From NCBI GenBank assembly GCA_946481275.1, contig CAMLMV010000034.1, positions 1 through 64,000 of the forward strand: DNA of 64,000 nt, read 5' to 3'. The notes beneath the pieces were generated by a model. That model was not told where the DNA came from, did not search any database, and worked only from the letters and a program-made list of their open reading frames with translations. Position numbers and translations under genes: made by a program. Positions 25,085 through 33,758 of the stretch are shown piece after piece (position 1 is the first letter of the stretch; the number at the start of each line of letters is the position of its first letter). Origin of the DNA: an uncultured Massilia sp. (lineage in GTDB: Bacteria > Pseudomonadota > Gammaproteobacteria > Burkholderiales > Burkholderiaceae).

Positions 25085-25387
25085 CTAGCTGCCGCGGCTG
25101 CTCTTCAGCCAGTCGCGGCCCCGTTCGTCGAGCGCCCTGGCGATGACCTCGGGCGGCAGGCTGTACACGGTGGCCCACGTCGCGCGGCCGTCCGGCGCGT
25201 TCGATGGAAAACTCGTCGTCTCGATGGGCCAGTGGTACTTGCGCTTGAGCGCGCGGACGATGGCGGCCAGGGTCACGCGGCCGCGCAGCGGTTCGGCACC
25301 CGCCTGGTCGGCGTTGGACAGGAGGACGGCGAGGACCATGCCGCGCGCGGTGCGCGGGCCGGGGAAGATGGGGGATTTGCTGGGCAT
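25085..25387 (-). CDS. Small winged-helix-like hypothetical protein
   Basis: 100 residues, basic, no signal peptide. The central segment (LRGRVTLAAIVRALKRKYHWPIETTSFPSN) reads as a helix-turn-helix/winged-helix, of a kind seen in short bacterial and phage-derived DNA-binding proteins, but I cannot name a family with certainty. It starts MPSKSPIFPGPRTARGMVL and is convergent with the antiporter gene (9-base gap). It may be a phage remnant or a small regulator of the topoisomerase gene that diverges from it. Confidence 0.55.
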   Translation of the reverse strand: MPSKSPIFPGPRTARGMVLAVLLSNADQAGAEPLRGRVTLAAIVRALKRKYHWPIETTSFPSNAPDGRATWATVYSLPPEVIARALDERGRDWLKSSRGS

Positions 25388-25493
25388 GGCGCCATTCTAG
25401 CGGGCCTGCACTACGTTAGTTCGCGAACGGTGCGCGATGGCGGCCGGCGTAGACTGGCACGGGCAACCCCTCCATGCGAACGACGAGTCCCCG

Positions 25494-26621
25494 ATGAAGA
25501 GCGAAGACCACGCCTTGCACGACCCGGTGCCGAACACCGATCCGCCCGCCGCCGCGAAGGCTGCGGGCCTGCGCTACGTCCACGACGACCGTCCCGGCAT
25601 CTTGCGCGAACCGGTCAAGGACGGCTTTCGCTACCTCGACGCGAAGGGCGAGCCGGTCGAGGACGAGGCCACCCTCAAGCGCATCAAGTCGCTGGCGATT
25701 CCGCCCGCGTGGACGGACGTGTGGATCTGCCCCCAGGCCAGCGGCCACCTGCAGGCGACGGGCCGCGACGCGCGCGGGCGCAAGCAGTACCGCTACCACC
25801 CGAAATGGCGCGAGGTGCGCGACGAGGTGAAGTACGAACGCATGATCAAGTTCGGCAAGGCGCTGCCGCTGATCCGCAAGGAAGTCGACCGCGCATTGAG
25901 CCTCCCCGGCCTGCCGCGCGAAAAAGTCCTCGCGACGATCGTCTACCTGCTGGAAGCGACGATGATGCGCATCGGTAACGACGAGTACGCCCGCGAGAAC
26001 AAGTCGTATGGCCTGACGACCCTGCGCAACCGCCACGTGAAGATCGACGGCAGCGAGGTCGAGTTCCGCTTCCGCGGCAAGAGCGGCGTGGTCCACGACG
26101 TCAAGGTGCACGACCGGCGCCTCGCCCGCATCATCCAGCGCACGCGCGACCTGCCCGGCCAGGACCTGTTCCAGTACCTCGACGAGGACGGCGAAACGCA
26201 CACGGTGGGATCGAGCGACGTGAACGACTACCTGCGCACGATCACGGGCGAGGATTACACGGCGAAGGATTTCCGCACGTGGTCCGGGACCGTCCTTGCC
26301 GCGATGGCGCTGCAGGAATTCGAGGCCGTCGATTCCGACACGCAGGCGAAGAAGAACGTCGTGCGCGCCATCGAATCCGTCGCGGAACGGCTGGGCAATA
26401 CCCCGTCCGTCTGCCGCAAGTGCTATGTGCACCCTGCCGTGCTGGACGCCTACCTGGACGGCACGATGCTGGAAGGCCTGCGCGCGCGCGCGGAGGAAAG
26501 CCTCGTCGAAGACCTGAAGGATTTGCAGCCCGAAGAGGCGGCCGTGCTTGCGATGCTGGAACGGCGCCTCGCGCAGGAAACTGCCGCCAACGACCTGGCC
26601 GTGAAGCGGCGCGCCGCCTGA
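25494..26621 (+). CDS. Bacterial DNA topoisomerase IB
   Basis: 375 residues, the size of bacterial poxvirus-like topoisomerase IB, which nicks and relaxes supercoils through a 3'-phosphotyrosine. An N-terminal OB/beta domain (about 30-110) is followed by the catalytic domain (about 115-330) with the conserved IVYLLEATMMRIGNDEYARE, the RGKSG lysine motif, KDFRTWSGT, and catalytic Tyr311 in CRKCYVHP. It has a typical C-terminal coiled tail. The start is uncertain: 25494 is used by alignment, 25437 is possible; neither has a strong ribosome-binding site. Confidence 0.9.
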   Translation: MKSEDHALHDPVPNTDPPAAAKAAGLRYVHDDRPGILREPVKDGFRYLDAKGEPVEDEATLKRIKSLAIPPAWTDVWICPQASGHLQATGRDARGRKQYRYHPKWREVRDEVKYERMIKFGKALPLIRKEVDRALSLPGLPREKVLATIVYLLEATMMRIGNDEYARENKSYGLTTLRNRHVKIDGSEVEFRFRGKSGVVHDVKVHDRRLARIIQRTRDLPGQDLFQYLDEDGETHTVGSSDVNDYLRTITGEDYTAKDFRTWSGTVLAAMALQEFEAVDSDTQAKKNVVRAIESVAERLGNTPSVCRKCYVHPAVLDAYLDGTMLEGLRARAEESLVEDLKDLQPEEAAVLAMLERRLAQETAANDLAVKRRAA

Positions 26622-26644
26622 ACCCCTCCAACGAAAGGAACCCC

Positions 26645-27667
26645 ATGAGCAGCATCGAACTCGTCGCGGAATTCGGCCACCAGGTGACGGGCGTCACCGT
26701 CGCCGAAGACGGTCGCATCTTCGTCAACTTTCCCCGCTGGACCGAGGACAACGAGGTGTCCGTCGCCGAATGGAAGGACGGCCAGCTGCGGCCGTATCCG
26801 GACGAAGGCTGGAACGGCTGGCGCAACGCCAGGAAGGACGAGGTCACGCCGCACGACCACTGGGTGTGCGTGCAGAGCGTCGTCGCCGACCAGCGCGGCA
26901 GCCTGTGGGTGCTGGACCCGGCCGCGCCGGCGCAGGCGCACCTCGTGGCCGGCGGCGCGAAGCTCGTGCGCATCGACCTCGCAACCGACAGGGTGACGCA
27001 GACGATCGCGTTCGACGAGGACGCGGCGCCGCAAGGCTCGTATCTCAACGACGTGCGCTTCTCGAACGACGGCAGGTACGCCTACATCACCGATTCCGGC
27101 GTGCAGGGCGCGCTGCTCGTCGTCGACATCGCATCCGGCAAGGCGGCGCGCGTGCTGGACGGCCACCCGTCCACGCAGATGAAGAAGGGCCTCGATGTCA
27201 CGGCCGACGGCAAGGTCCTGCGCCGCCCCGACGGCCGCGGCGTGGAATTCTCGGCCGACGGCATCGAGCTGTCCGGCGACGGCAAGTATTTGTACTGGCA
27301 GGCGATCAAGGGGGACGAGCTGTATCGCATCCCCACGGCCGCCCTCCATGGCGAAGACATCGTCGGGCAGGTCGAACCGTACGGGACGAACGGCGTCAAC
27401 GACGGCCTGCTGATCGCGCGCGGCACGGACCTCATGTACCTGACGTCCGTGCAGGACGATGCGATCAAGGTGCGCGACCTGTCCGAGGGCCCGTCCGCAC
27501 CGGTGCGCATCGTCGTGCAGGACGAGCGGCTGCGCTGGCCGGACACCTTCAGCCAGGGACCGGACGGCACGATCTACGTGACCACGTCGCACATCCAGGA
27601 CTCGGCGTTCTTCAAGCCGGAGGCGCCGGCGGCATTGCCGACGCAGTTGTGGAAGGTCGTGGTTTAA
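26645..27667 (+). CDS. Major royal jelly/yellow-family beta-propeller protein
   Basis: 340-residue protein with repeated beta-propeller blades (VAEDGRIFVNFPRW, DQRGSLWVLD, NDVRFSNDGRYAYITDSG, FSQGPDGTIYVTTS). It matches bacterial members of the MRJP/yellow family, which share a fold with gluconolactonases. There is no signal peptide, so it is cytoplasmic. Its substrate is unknown; related proteins are annotated as L-dopachrome tautomerase-like or gluconolactonase-like. ATG 26645 has aaagga 8 bases before. It converges on the PPOX gene with a 4-base overlap of stop codons. Confidence 0.8.
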   Translation: MSSIELVAEFGHQVTGVTVAEDGRIFVNFPRWTEDNEVSVAEWKDGQLRPYPDEGWNGWRNARKDEVTPHDHWVCVQSVVADQRGSLWVLDPAAPAQAHLVAGGAKLVRIDLATDRVTQTIAFDEDAAPQGSYLNDVRFSNDGRYAYITDSGVQGALLVVDIASGKAARVLDGHPSTQMKKGLDVTADGKVLRRPDGRGVEFSADGIELSGDGKYLYWQAIKGDELYRIPTAALHGEDIVGQVEPYGTNGVNDGLLIARGTDLMYLTSVQDDAIKVRDLSEGPSAPVRIVVQDERLRWPDTFSQGPDGTIYVTTSHIQDSAFFKPEAPAALPTQLWKVVV

Positions 27668-28548
27668 CCAGCCAGTCCGAACGCCCCGGGGCGCAACCAT
27701 CCGCGCACGATCCGGAAGCGCCACGTGCGCTCCACCGGCGGCACGCGCTCCGGCCCGGCCGCCTCCCAGTCGACGTCCACGACGCCCTGCAGCTGCAGCA
27801 CGTCGCCGGTCGCGAAGTCGGCCACCACGATCGCGGCGCGCGGCTCCACCAGAAAATTCCCGAGCGTGTTGAAGTACCGGTTGCCCGCGTAATCCGGCAC
27901 GACGAGCACGTCCCCCTCCAGCCGCGCGAAGCCGGCCGGGCCGCCCCGGTGCGAGACGTCCAGGCCCGCCGCACCGTCGTGCGCGTCCGCGCCGCTGGCG
28001 CTGGCCACGAACAGCGTGGGCGTCTCCGCCAGCATGGTCCGCGCCCGCGCCGGCAGGTCGGCATCGAACGTGCTCACCGGGCCCGGCGTGCGCTGGGCCG
28101 ACTGGAGCGAGCGCACGTGGATGTAGCGCGGGCAGTTGCCGAAGGATTGCACGACGTCGACGGCGAAGCCGGTCTCTCCGAGTGCGGAGACGACGCCGTT
28201 CAGGCGGTTGCGCCGGCGCGTACCGAGGTCGATGCCGAGCATCCCGACCGGTGCGCCGGCCGCGAGCCGCGCCCGCACCGGATCGTCGGGCGACGGCAGC
28301 GCGGCCACGTCGAGGCGCACCGGATCGGGCGAGATGGCGAAGCCGGGAGAACCCTCCACGAGGGTCGCCAGCGGCCAGCCCTCCGCATCCGCGACGGCCA
28401 CGGCCACGAACGGCAGCAGCGGGAAGAAGGTGCGGTGCTGGTCCGGCATGCGGTTGCGGATCGGCGCGTTGAACGGGTCGACGCCGGCCAGCGCCTGTGC
28501 AATCAACTCGCCTTTGTGGAACGGCATCGGAATGCGGTCGCCATCCAT
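27664..28548 (-). CDS. Pyridoxamine 5'-phosphate oxidase-family flavin protein
   Basis: 294 residues with two related split-barrel segments: an N-terminal unit (about 15-130; FVAVAVADAEGWPLATLVEG and GIDLGTRRRNRLNGVV) and a C-terminal unit (about 170-290; PTLFVASASG, GNRYFNTLGNFLVEPRAAIVV). This is the double-barrel PPOX layout seen in FMN- or F420-binding oxidoreductases fused to ferredoxin reductases; here the reductase domain is absent. It probably forms an operon with the GST upstream (10-base gap), under the LysR regulator encoded divergently. Confidence 0.82.
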   Translation of the reverse strand: MDGDRIPMPFHKGELIAQALAGVDPFNAPIRNRMPDQHRTFFPLLPFVAVAVADAEGWPLATLVEGSPGFAISPDPVRLDVAALPSPDDPVRARLAAGAPVGMLGIDLGTRRRNRLNGVVSALGETGFAVDVVQSFGNCPRYIHVRSLQSAQRTPGPVSTFDADLPARARTMLAETPTLFVASASGADAHDGAAGLDVSHRGGPAGFARLEGDVLVVPDYAGNRYFNTLGNFLVEPRAAIVVADFATGDVLQLQGVVDVDWEAAGPERVPPVERTWRFRIVRGWLRPGAFGLAG

Positions 28549-28558
28549 GATCGTCTCC

Positions 28559-29158
28559 TCACTCGGCCGGCATCGGCACGAAACCCGGCAGCGCCTGCAC
28601 GCGGCCGATCCAGGCGCGCACCTGCGGGTATGGATCGAGCGCGATGCCGCCTTCCGGCGCGTGCGCGATATAGCTGTAGCACGCGACGTCCGCGATGGTC
28701 GGCGCGGCGCCCACGAGCCAGTCGCGCGCGGCCAGCTCGCCTTCCATCAGCCCCAGCACGCGGGCGGCCAGCGCCTGCGACAGGGGGGCCGGCACGCCCG
28801 TGTCGTAGAACCGGGCCGACACGCGCGCCGCGGCCGGGCCGAACATGATCTCGCCCGCCGCCTGCGACAGCCAGCGTTGCACGCGGGCCGCGCCGGCAGG
28901 GTCTTCCGGCAGCCAGGCGCCGCCCGGCGCGTAGCGCTTCGCGAGGTAGACGAGGATGGCATTGCTGTCGGCCAGCACCACGTCGCCATCCTGCAGCACG
29001 GGGATCTGGCCGAGCGGGTTCATGGCGCGGAACGCGGGCGAGTTGCGCACGTCGGCCGGGCTGTCGGCGAATTCATAGGTCAGGTCGAGCAGGTGCAGGA
29101 ACAGCCGGGCGCGGTGCGTGTGGCCGGACAGGCGGGTGCCGTGGAGGATGCGGGTCAT
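28559..29158 (-). CDS. Glutathione S-transferase
   Basis: 199 residues with an N-terminal thioredoxin-like domain (LHGTRLSGHTHRARLFLHLL; the cis-proline and glutathione Ser motifs in NPLGQIPVLQDGD and ADSNAILVYLA) and an all-alpha C-terminal domain ending WIGRVQALPGF. It conjugates or reduces with glutathione; likely detoxification. Ser11 in the N-terminal loop is the probable catalytic residue. It is divergent from the LysR gene with a 103-bp gap and precedes the PPOX gene in the same direction. Confidence 0.9.
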   Translation of the reverse strand: MTRILHGTRLSGHTHRARLFLHLLDLTYEFADSPADVRNSPAFRAMNPLGQIPVLQDGDVVLADSNAILVYLAKRYAPGGAWLPEDPAGAARVQRWLSQAAGEIMFGPAAARVSARFYDTGVPAPLSQALAARVLGLMEGELAARDWLVGAAPTIADVACYSYIAHAPEGGIALDPYPQVRAWIGRVQALPGFVPMPAE

Positions 29159-29261
29159 GGTCGTCTCTCAATTCGTTGTCGGTCCCAGCATCGTAGTGCC
29201 GAATCATTCACACCGGAATCCGGCATAATGACAATTCAGCATTCCGATTTTCGCAATAATC

Positions 29262-30155
29262 ATGGACCGACTCGACGAGCTGCACGTGTTCATCGCCATC
29301 CTCGACGCGGGCAGCATGGCGTCCGCCGCGCGCAAGCTGGGCCGTTCGCCGGCGGCCGTCACGCGCATCCTGGGCACATTGGAAAGCCGCGCCGGCGCGC
29401 GCCTGTTCGAACGCAGCACGCGCCGCCTGACGCCGACGGAAACCGGCTTGCGCCTCGCGGAACAGGCACGGCGCCTGCTGGCCGACTACGATGCCGCGCT
29501 GCAGCCGCCGGGCGCCGGCACGCCGCGCGGCCTGTTGCGGCTGACGGCGCCGACCGTGTTCGGCCGCCGCCACGTGGCGCCCGTCGTCACGCGCTTCCTC
29601 GCGCTGCATCCGGACATCCAGGTCGACCTGACGCTGTCCGACCGCAACGTCGACCTGATCGAGGAAAGTCTCGACGCCGCCCTGCGCATCGGCGCGTTAT
29701 CGCACCTGAGCCTCGTCGCGCGCCGGCTGGGCGAAGTGCGCCGCGTCACGGTCGCGAGCCCCGCCTACCTCGACCGGCGCGGCACGCCGCTGGTCCCGGC
29801 CGACCTCGCGGGCCACGAGCTGATCATGTCGACGGCCGTGCGCACGCTGGCCGAATGGCGCTTCCGCGCGGAGGGCCGCGAGCACGTCGTGCGCTACAGC
29901 CCGCGCCTGCGCATGAACGACACGGAAGCCATGCTGGCGGCCGCGCGCGACGGCTTCGGCATCGCGCGGGCGCTGTCGTACCAGGTCGAGCCGGACCTGC
30001 GGACCGGCGCACTGCGCCGCCTGCTCGTGGACTACGAACCGGAGCCGGCGCCCGTGCACCTCGTGATGCCCAGCAGCCGCCACATGGCGCCGCGGCTGCG
30101 CGCGTTCGTCGACTTCGCGGTGCGGGAGTTCGCGGAGCTGGATGTGATCCGCTGA
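29262..30155 (+). CDS. LysR-family transcriptional regulator
   Basis: 297 residues with a classic N-terminal winged HTH (MDRLDELHVFIAILDAGSM... SPAAVTRILGTLES... LFERSTRRLTPTETG, 1-60) and a two-lobe periplasmic-binding-like effector domain (about 90-295). LysR proteins usually control a divergent operon, here GST plus PPOX oxidase, and themselves. The 103-bp gap (29159-29261) is the expected place for its T-N11-A site, including the AT-rich aattc/gaatt repeats around 29196-29247. Inducer unknown. Confidence 0.93.
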   Translation: MDRLDELHVFIAILDAGSMASAARKLGRSPAAVTRILGTLESRAGARLFERSTRRLTPTETGLRLAEQARRLLADYDAALQPPGAGTPRGLLRLTAPTVFGRRHVAPVVTRFLALHPDIQVDLTLSDRNVDLIEESLDAALRIGALSHLSLVARRLGEVRRVTVASPAYLDRRGTPLVPADLAGHELIMSTAVRTLAEWRFRAEGREHVVRYSPRLRMNDTEAMLAAARDGFGIARALSYQVEPDLRTGALRRLLVDYEPEPAPVHLVMPSSRHMAPRLRAFVDFAVREFAELDVIR

Positions 30156-30162
30156 CGCCGCC

Positions 30163-30699
30163 TCAGAACATCAACCGCCCTTCGATCGAATCGTCGAGCG
30201 TCTTGCCGACGAGCGCCCCGACCGCGACCTTGGCGCCCGCGACGAGGTTGCCGTGCTTGTTGTCCCAGTAGTAGCCCGACTGCGGCGTGAACTTGATGAC
30301 GCTGATGCGCGGGTCGTCCTCGCCTTCCGTGAACCACGTCTTCAGCATCGGATTCCACAGGTCGTGGATGCGCGCGCGGTCTTGCAGGATCTCGGCGCGG
30401 CCTTCCAGTTCCAGGAAGCCCGCGTGCGCGTCGCGCTGGAAGTACAGCTTGACGGCCGCGTTGGCCGCGAGCTCGTGGTTCTTGTGGCTGTCGTTCGCGC
30501 TCAGGAACCACAGGTTGCCGGCGTCGTCGGCCTTGCGCACGCTCATCGGGCGCACGCCGTTCGTCGAACCCGTGCTGCTCGCCGTGCAGAAGAAGCAGGT
30601 GTCCGCATCGTGGGTCATGTCCTTCACGCGCCTGATCGCTTCGATGCCGCTCAGGTCGCGGCGGTTCGTTTCGGGCTGGTTGCGGTTGATCGAGTCCAT
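30163..30699 (-). CDS. General-stress-protein-26-like pyridoxamine 5'-phosphate oxidase-family protein
   Basis: 178 residues, a split-barrel flavin-binding protein of the GsP26/PPOX group (DADTCFFCTASSTGSTNGVRPMSV, NLWFLSANDSHKNHEL, AHAGFLELEGRAEI). Such proteins bind FMN or FAD and are linked to oxidative or general stress. ggagga lies 7 bases before ATG 30699; a longer frame to 30828 is rejected because it has no such site. It shares a divergent spacer with the racemase gene. Confidence 0.88.
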   Translation of the reverse strand: MDSINRNQPETNRRDLSGIEAIRRVKDMTHDADTCFFCTASSTGSTNGVRPMSVRKADDAGNLWFLSANDSHKNHELAANAAVKLYFQRDAHAGFLELEGRAEILQDRARIHDLWNPMLKTWFTEGEDDPRISVIKFTPQSGYYWDNKHGNLVAGAKVAVGALVGKTLDDSIEGRLMF

Positions 30700-30821
30700 G
30701 ATTCCTCCGTCGGCCGGGATGGCCGTGTCGTCGCGCATGATCCGGCCCGCCGGTGGCGCCGTCTGTGCGCGGGCGCACAACCGCATATACTGGACGGCTC
30801 GACATCGACTAGGGGATATCC

Positions 30822-31520
30822 ATGACACAGAAGATCATCGGTATGCTGGGCGGGATGAGCTGGAAAAGCTCGGCCGAATACTATCGCCTCATCAACGAGG
30901 GCGTGCGCGACCGGCTCGGCGGCCTGCATTCGGCGCGCTGCCTCATGTGGTCGTTCGACTTCGACGACATCGCCGTCCTGCAGCGCGCAGACCGCTGGGA
31001 AGAGGCGGCGCAGCTGATGGTCGAGGCGGCGCAGCGGCTCGAGCGCGGCGGCGCCGACTTCCTCGTCATCTGCACGAACACCATGCACAAGGCGTATCCC
31101 CGGATCCGCGCCGCGGTCGACCTGCCGCTCCTGCACATCGCCGACCCCACGGCCGAGCGCATCAAGGCCGCCGGTTTCAAACGCGTGGGCCTGCTGGGCA
31201 CCGCCTTCACGATGGAGCAGGATTTTTATAAAGGCCGGCTCGTCGACCAGCACGGCCTGGACGTGCTCGTACCCGATGCGGACGACCGCGCCACGGTCCA
31301 CCGCATCATCTACGAGGAACTCGTGCAGGGGCGGATCGAAGCGGCGTCGCGCGAGGCCTACCGCGGCGTGATCCGCCGCCTCGTCGCCGCCGGCGCCGAG
31401 GCGATCATCCTCGGCTGCACGGAGATCATGCTGCTCGTCGGGCCCGAGGACAGCCCCGTGCCCCTGTACGACACGACGGGGCTGCATGCGGAGGCGGCGG
31501 TCGAACTGGCGCTGGGGTGA
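30822..31520 (+). CDS. Aspartate/glutamate racemase-family protein
   Basis: 232 residues of the Asp/Glu racemase superfamily (YgeA/RacX-like). Two catalytic cysteines are in ICTNTMHK (near residue 82) and LGCTEIMLL (near 195), acting as the two acid/base thiols of a cofactor-independent racemase. MLGGMSW at the start is the family's opening. It interconverts L and D amino acids; YgeA-type enzymes have broad specificity. Convergent with the FAD oxidase gene three bases beyond. Confidence 0.9.
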   Translation: MTQKIIGMLGGMSWKSSAEYYRLINEGVRDRLGGLHSARCLMWSFDFDDIAVLQRADRWEEAAQLMVEAAQRLERGGADFLVICTNTMHKAYPRIRAAVDLPLLHIADPTAERIKAAGFKRVGLLGTAFTMEQDFYKGRLVDQHGLDVLVPDADDRATVHRIIYEELVQGRIEAASREAYRGVIRRLVAAGAEAIILGCTEIMLLVGPEDSPVPLYDTTGLHAEAAVELALG

Positions 31521-31523
31521 CGC

Positions 31524-32912
31524 TCACCCGCTTGGCGCGATGTTGTGGTTGAAGCGGAACAGGTTGTCCGGGTCATAGCGCCGCTTCACCTGCACCAGCC
31601 GGTCCCAGTTCGTGCCGTACGCCTCGTGGATGCGCGATCCCTCGTCCTGGGTAAGAAAATTGATGTACACGCTGCCCGCCGCGTACGGCGCCACGGCCGC
31701 GAAGAATTCGCGCGCCCAGGCCACGCAGCGTGTGTCGTCGGCGGCGTCAAGCCAGCGTCCGTGCACGTTCATCGCGTACATCACGTTGCGGTGCGGGTAC
31801 GCGGTGGCATCGACGGCCGGCTCGTTCGCCCGGCCGCCGATGAGGCCCAGGAAGATCTCGCACTGCGGCGTGGGCACGGCGGCGGCGTAGCGCAGCACGA
31901 GGTCGACCGCGTCGTCGGACAAGGTCGTGAAATTGTGCGACTTCCAGTAATTGCGCGCGCCCGGCGCCAGCAGCGGGTCGAACGTCTTCTGCCACGCCGC
32001 GTAGGGCACGGCGCCCACGTGCTCGCCCAGCACGTCGCCGAACGACCGCACCGGCGCAAGCACGGGCTCCGCTTCCTCCGGCGGGCGCGGCGAGAACACG
32101 GCCAGCGCGACGATGTCCTGGCCGTGCACGGCCTCCGGCAGGAACGGCAGCGGCGGCGCCTTGCGTAGTACGGCCCAGATCGAGACGTCGTTCGGCAGCG
32201 TGTCCACGTAGTCGCGGTAGCGGCGCAGCACGGCCTGCCCCTGCGCGGCCGGGAACACGACCAGCCCGGCCGTCACGTGCGGCCCCACGGCATGCAGCGC
32301 GAACTCGAAGCGCGTGACGACGCCGAAGTTCCCGCCGCCGCCGCGGATCGCCCAGAACAGGTCCGGCTCCTGGCGCGGCCCGATGTGGCGCCGGCGCGCA
32401 TCCGCCGTCACGATCTCCGCGCCCACGAGGCTGTCCACCGTCAGCCCCAGCATGCGCGACAGCCAGCCGAAGCCGCCGCCCAGCGTCAGGCCCGCCGCGC
32501 CCGTCGTGGAATTGATGCCGAGGGGGACGGCGAGGCCGCAGGCCTGCGTTTCATGGTCGACGTCGGACAGCAGCGCACCGCCGTCGACGTAGGCGAGGCA
32601 GGCGTCCGGGTCGACGTGGACGCTCCGCATGCTGGACAGGTCGATCACGAGCCCGTCGTCGCAGATGGCGTTGCCGGCGATGTTGTGGCCGCCGCCGCGC
32701 ACGGCCAGCGGCAGGCCGTGGTCGCGCGCGAACGCGACGGCCGTGCACACGTCGGCCGTGCCGGCGCAGCGCGCGATCAGCGCCGGGCGGCGGTCGATCA
32801 TCGCGTTCCAGATCTGCCGCGCGCCATCGTAGTCGGGGTCGCCCGGCTGCAGCAGCGGCCCCCGCAAGGCGGCCCGCAGGCCGTCGACTGTTTCCTCTTT
32901 CAACGCAGTCAT
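31524..32912 (-). CDS. FAD-linked (BBE-like, PCMH-type) oxidoreductase
   Basis: 462 residues with a PCMH FAD-binding domain (about 25-210): the family-typical RGGGHNIAGNA holds a histidine suited to 8-alpha covalent FAD attachment. The C-terminal BBE segment ends VKRRYDPDNLFRFNHNI. The second attachment cysteine of berberine-bridge enzymes is not seen at the expected TTGAAGLTLGGG stretch, so FAD is probably singly bound. No export signal. ATG 32912 was chosen because ggagg lies 7 bases upstream. Substrate unknown (sugars, alcohols or alkaloids in relatives). Confidence 0.88.
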   Translation of the reverse strand: MTALKEETVDGLRAALRGPLLQPGDPDYDGARQIWNAMIDRRPALIARCAGTADVCTAVAFARDHGLPLAVRGGGHNIAGNAICDDGLVIDLSSMRSVHVDPDACLAYVDGGALLSDVDHETQACGLAVPLGINSTTGAAGLTLGGGFGWLSRMLGLTVDSLVGAEIVTADARRRHIGPRQEPDLFWAIRGGGGNFGVVTRFEFALHAVGPHVTAGLVVFPAAQGQAVLRRYRDYVDTLPNDVSIWAVLRKAPPLPFLPEAVHGQDIVALAVFSPRPPEEAEPVLAPVRSFGDVLGEHVGAVPYAAWQKTFDPLLAPGARNYWKSHNFTTLSDDAVDLVLRYAAAVPTPQCEIFLGLIGGRANEPAVDATAYPHRNVMYAMNVHGRWLDAADDTRCVAWAREFFAAVAPYAAGSVYINFLTQDEGSRIHEAYGTNWDRLVQVKRRYDPDNLFRFNHNIAPSG

Positions 32913-33099
32913 CATGTCGCCTCCGCATTCGCCGTCCTTGCAGCATAGGCGACCGTCCGGACGTTGCAAGCAGGCGGGACTTTCGTCCTGGTCGTTTTGT
33001 ACTGGATTCGTCGCGCATAAACAGGAGGTTTGCCTAGCGATTCCGTGACACTCGACTGATGTCTGGATCTTTCCGGGCCGATAGACTTTTCTCCAAGCA

Positions 33100-33128
33100 T
33101 TGACACTGAACAAACAAACAACTGATCT
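33100..33128 (+). promoter_or_regulatory. Possible promoter of the tad pilus operon
   Basis: A perfect ttgaca (33100-33105) lies in the AT-richer part of the 238-bp gap before the prepilin peptidase, 17 bases before tgatct, a poor -10. The leader then has agggag 13-8 bases before ATG 33151. Only the -35 is good, so either an activator is needed or the true promoter lies elsewhere in 32913-33150. Confidence 0.3.
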
Positions 33129-33150
33129 GAGTCAAGCAGGGAGTAAGAAA

Positions 33151-33738
33151 ATGAACAATGAGCTCAACGCCTTTGTTGCACTTGCCATCATGCTCGTCAC
33201 GGACCCGCGCACCGTCGTGCTGTTCGTCCTGCTCGTGGCCGCCGCCGTCGACGACGTGCGGCACCAGCGGATCCCGAACCGGCTGACGCTGGGCGGCCTC
33301 GCGTTCGGCCTCGCGTACAGCACCATCGAGCCGTTCTGGGGCGGACACGGCTTCCTGTGGGCGCTGGCCGGGGCCGGCGTCGGCTTTGCCGTACTCTTCC
33401 CGCTGTGGCTGCTGCGCCTGACGGGCGCCGGCGACGTCAAGCTGATGGCGATGGCCGGCTCCCTGCTGGGCCTGCACGCGATCCCGCTGGCCCTGGCCGG
33501 CGCGTTCGCCGCCGGCGGCGTGTGCGCCATCCTCTACGCCCTCCGCCACGGCAACCTGCGCACCATGCTGGGCAACGTCGTGCGGATACTGCACCTGGGC
33601 GGCATCGCCGTCGCGGCCGGCGTCCCCGTCCGCACCGCAACCACGGGCTGGGGGTCGGTGGGCAGGCTGCCGTACGCCGTTCCCATCGCGCTGGGCACCA
33701 TCACGACCACCGTCGCCGCGCACTTCGGTTTCCTCTGA
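33151..33738 (+). CDS. cpaA: Flp prepilin peptidase (CpaA/TadV)
   Basis: 195-residue inner-membrane aspartyl protease that trims the leader of Flp pilin and the TadE/F pseudopilins. The two catalytic aspartates are in DDVRHQRIPNRLT (about 34-46) and GAGDVKLMA (about 107-115), the standard A24 pair; five or six hydrophobic segments follow the short TadV layout, without the methylase domain of PilD. First gene of the tad operon; cpaB starts 20 bases later. Confidence 0.93.
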   Translation: MNNELNAFVALAIMLVTDPRTVVLFVLLVAAAVDDVRHQRIPNRLTLGGLAFGLAYSTIEPFWGGHGFLWALAGAGVGFAVLFPLWLLRLTGAGDVKLMAMAGSLLGLHAIPLALAGAFAAGGVCAILYALRHGNLRTMLGNVVRILHLGGIAVAAGVPVRTATTGWGSVGRLPYAVPIALGTITTTVAAHFGFL

Positions 33739-33758
33739 TTCTTTCCTCGGGTGACATC

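Noticed and set aside
32913..33150. Antisense short frames and an extra gene before the tad operon
   Set aside because: AT-richer 238-bp gap fits a promoter region; the frames are short and lack ribosome-binding sites.
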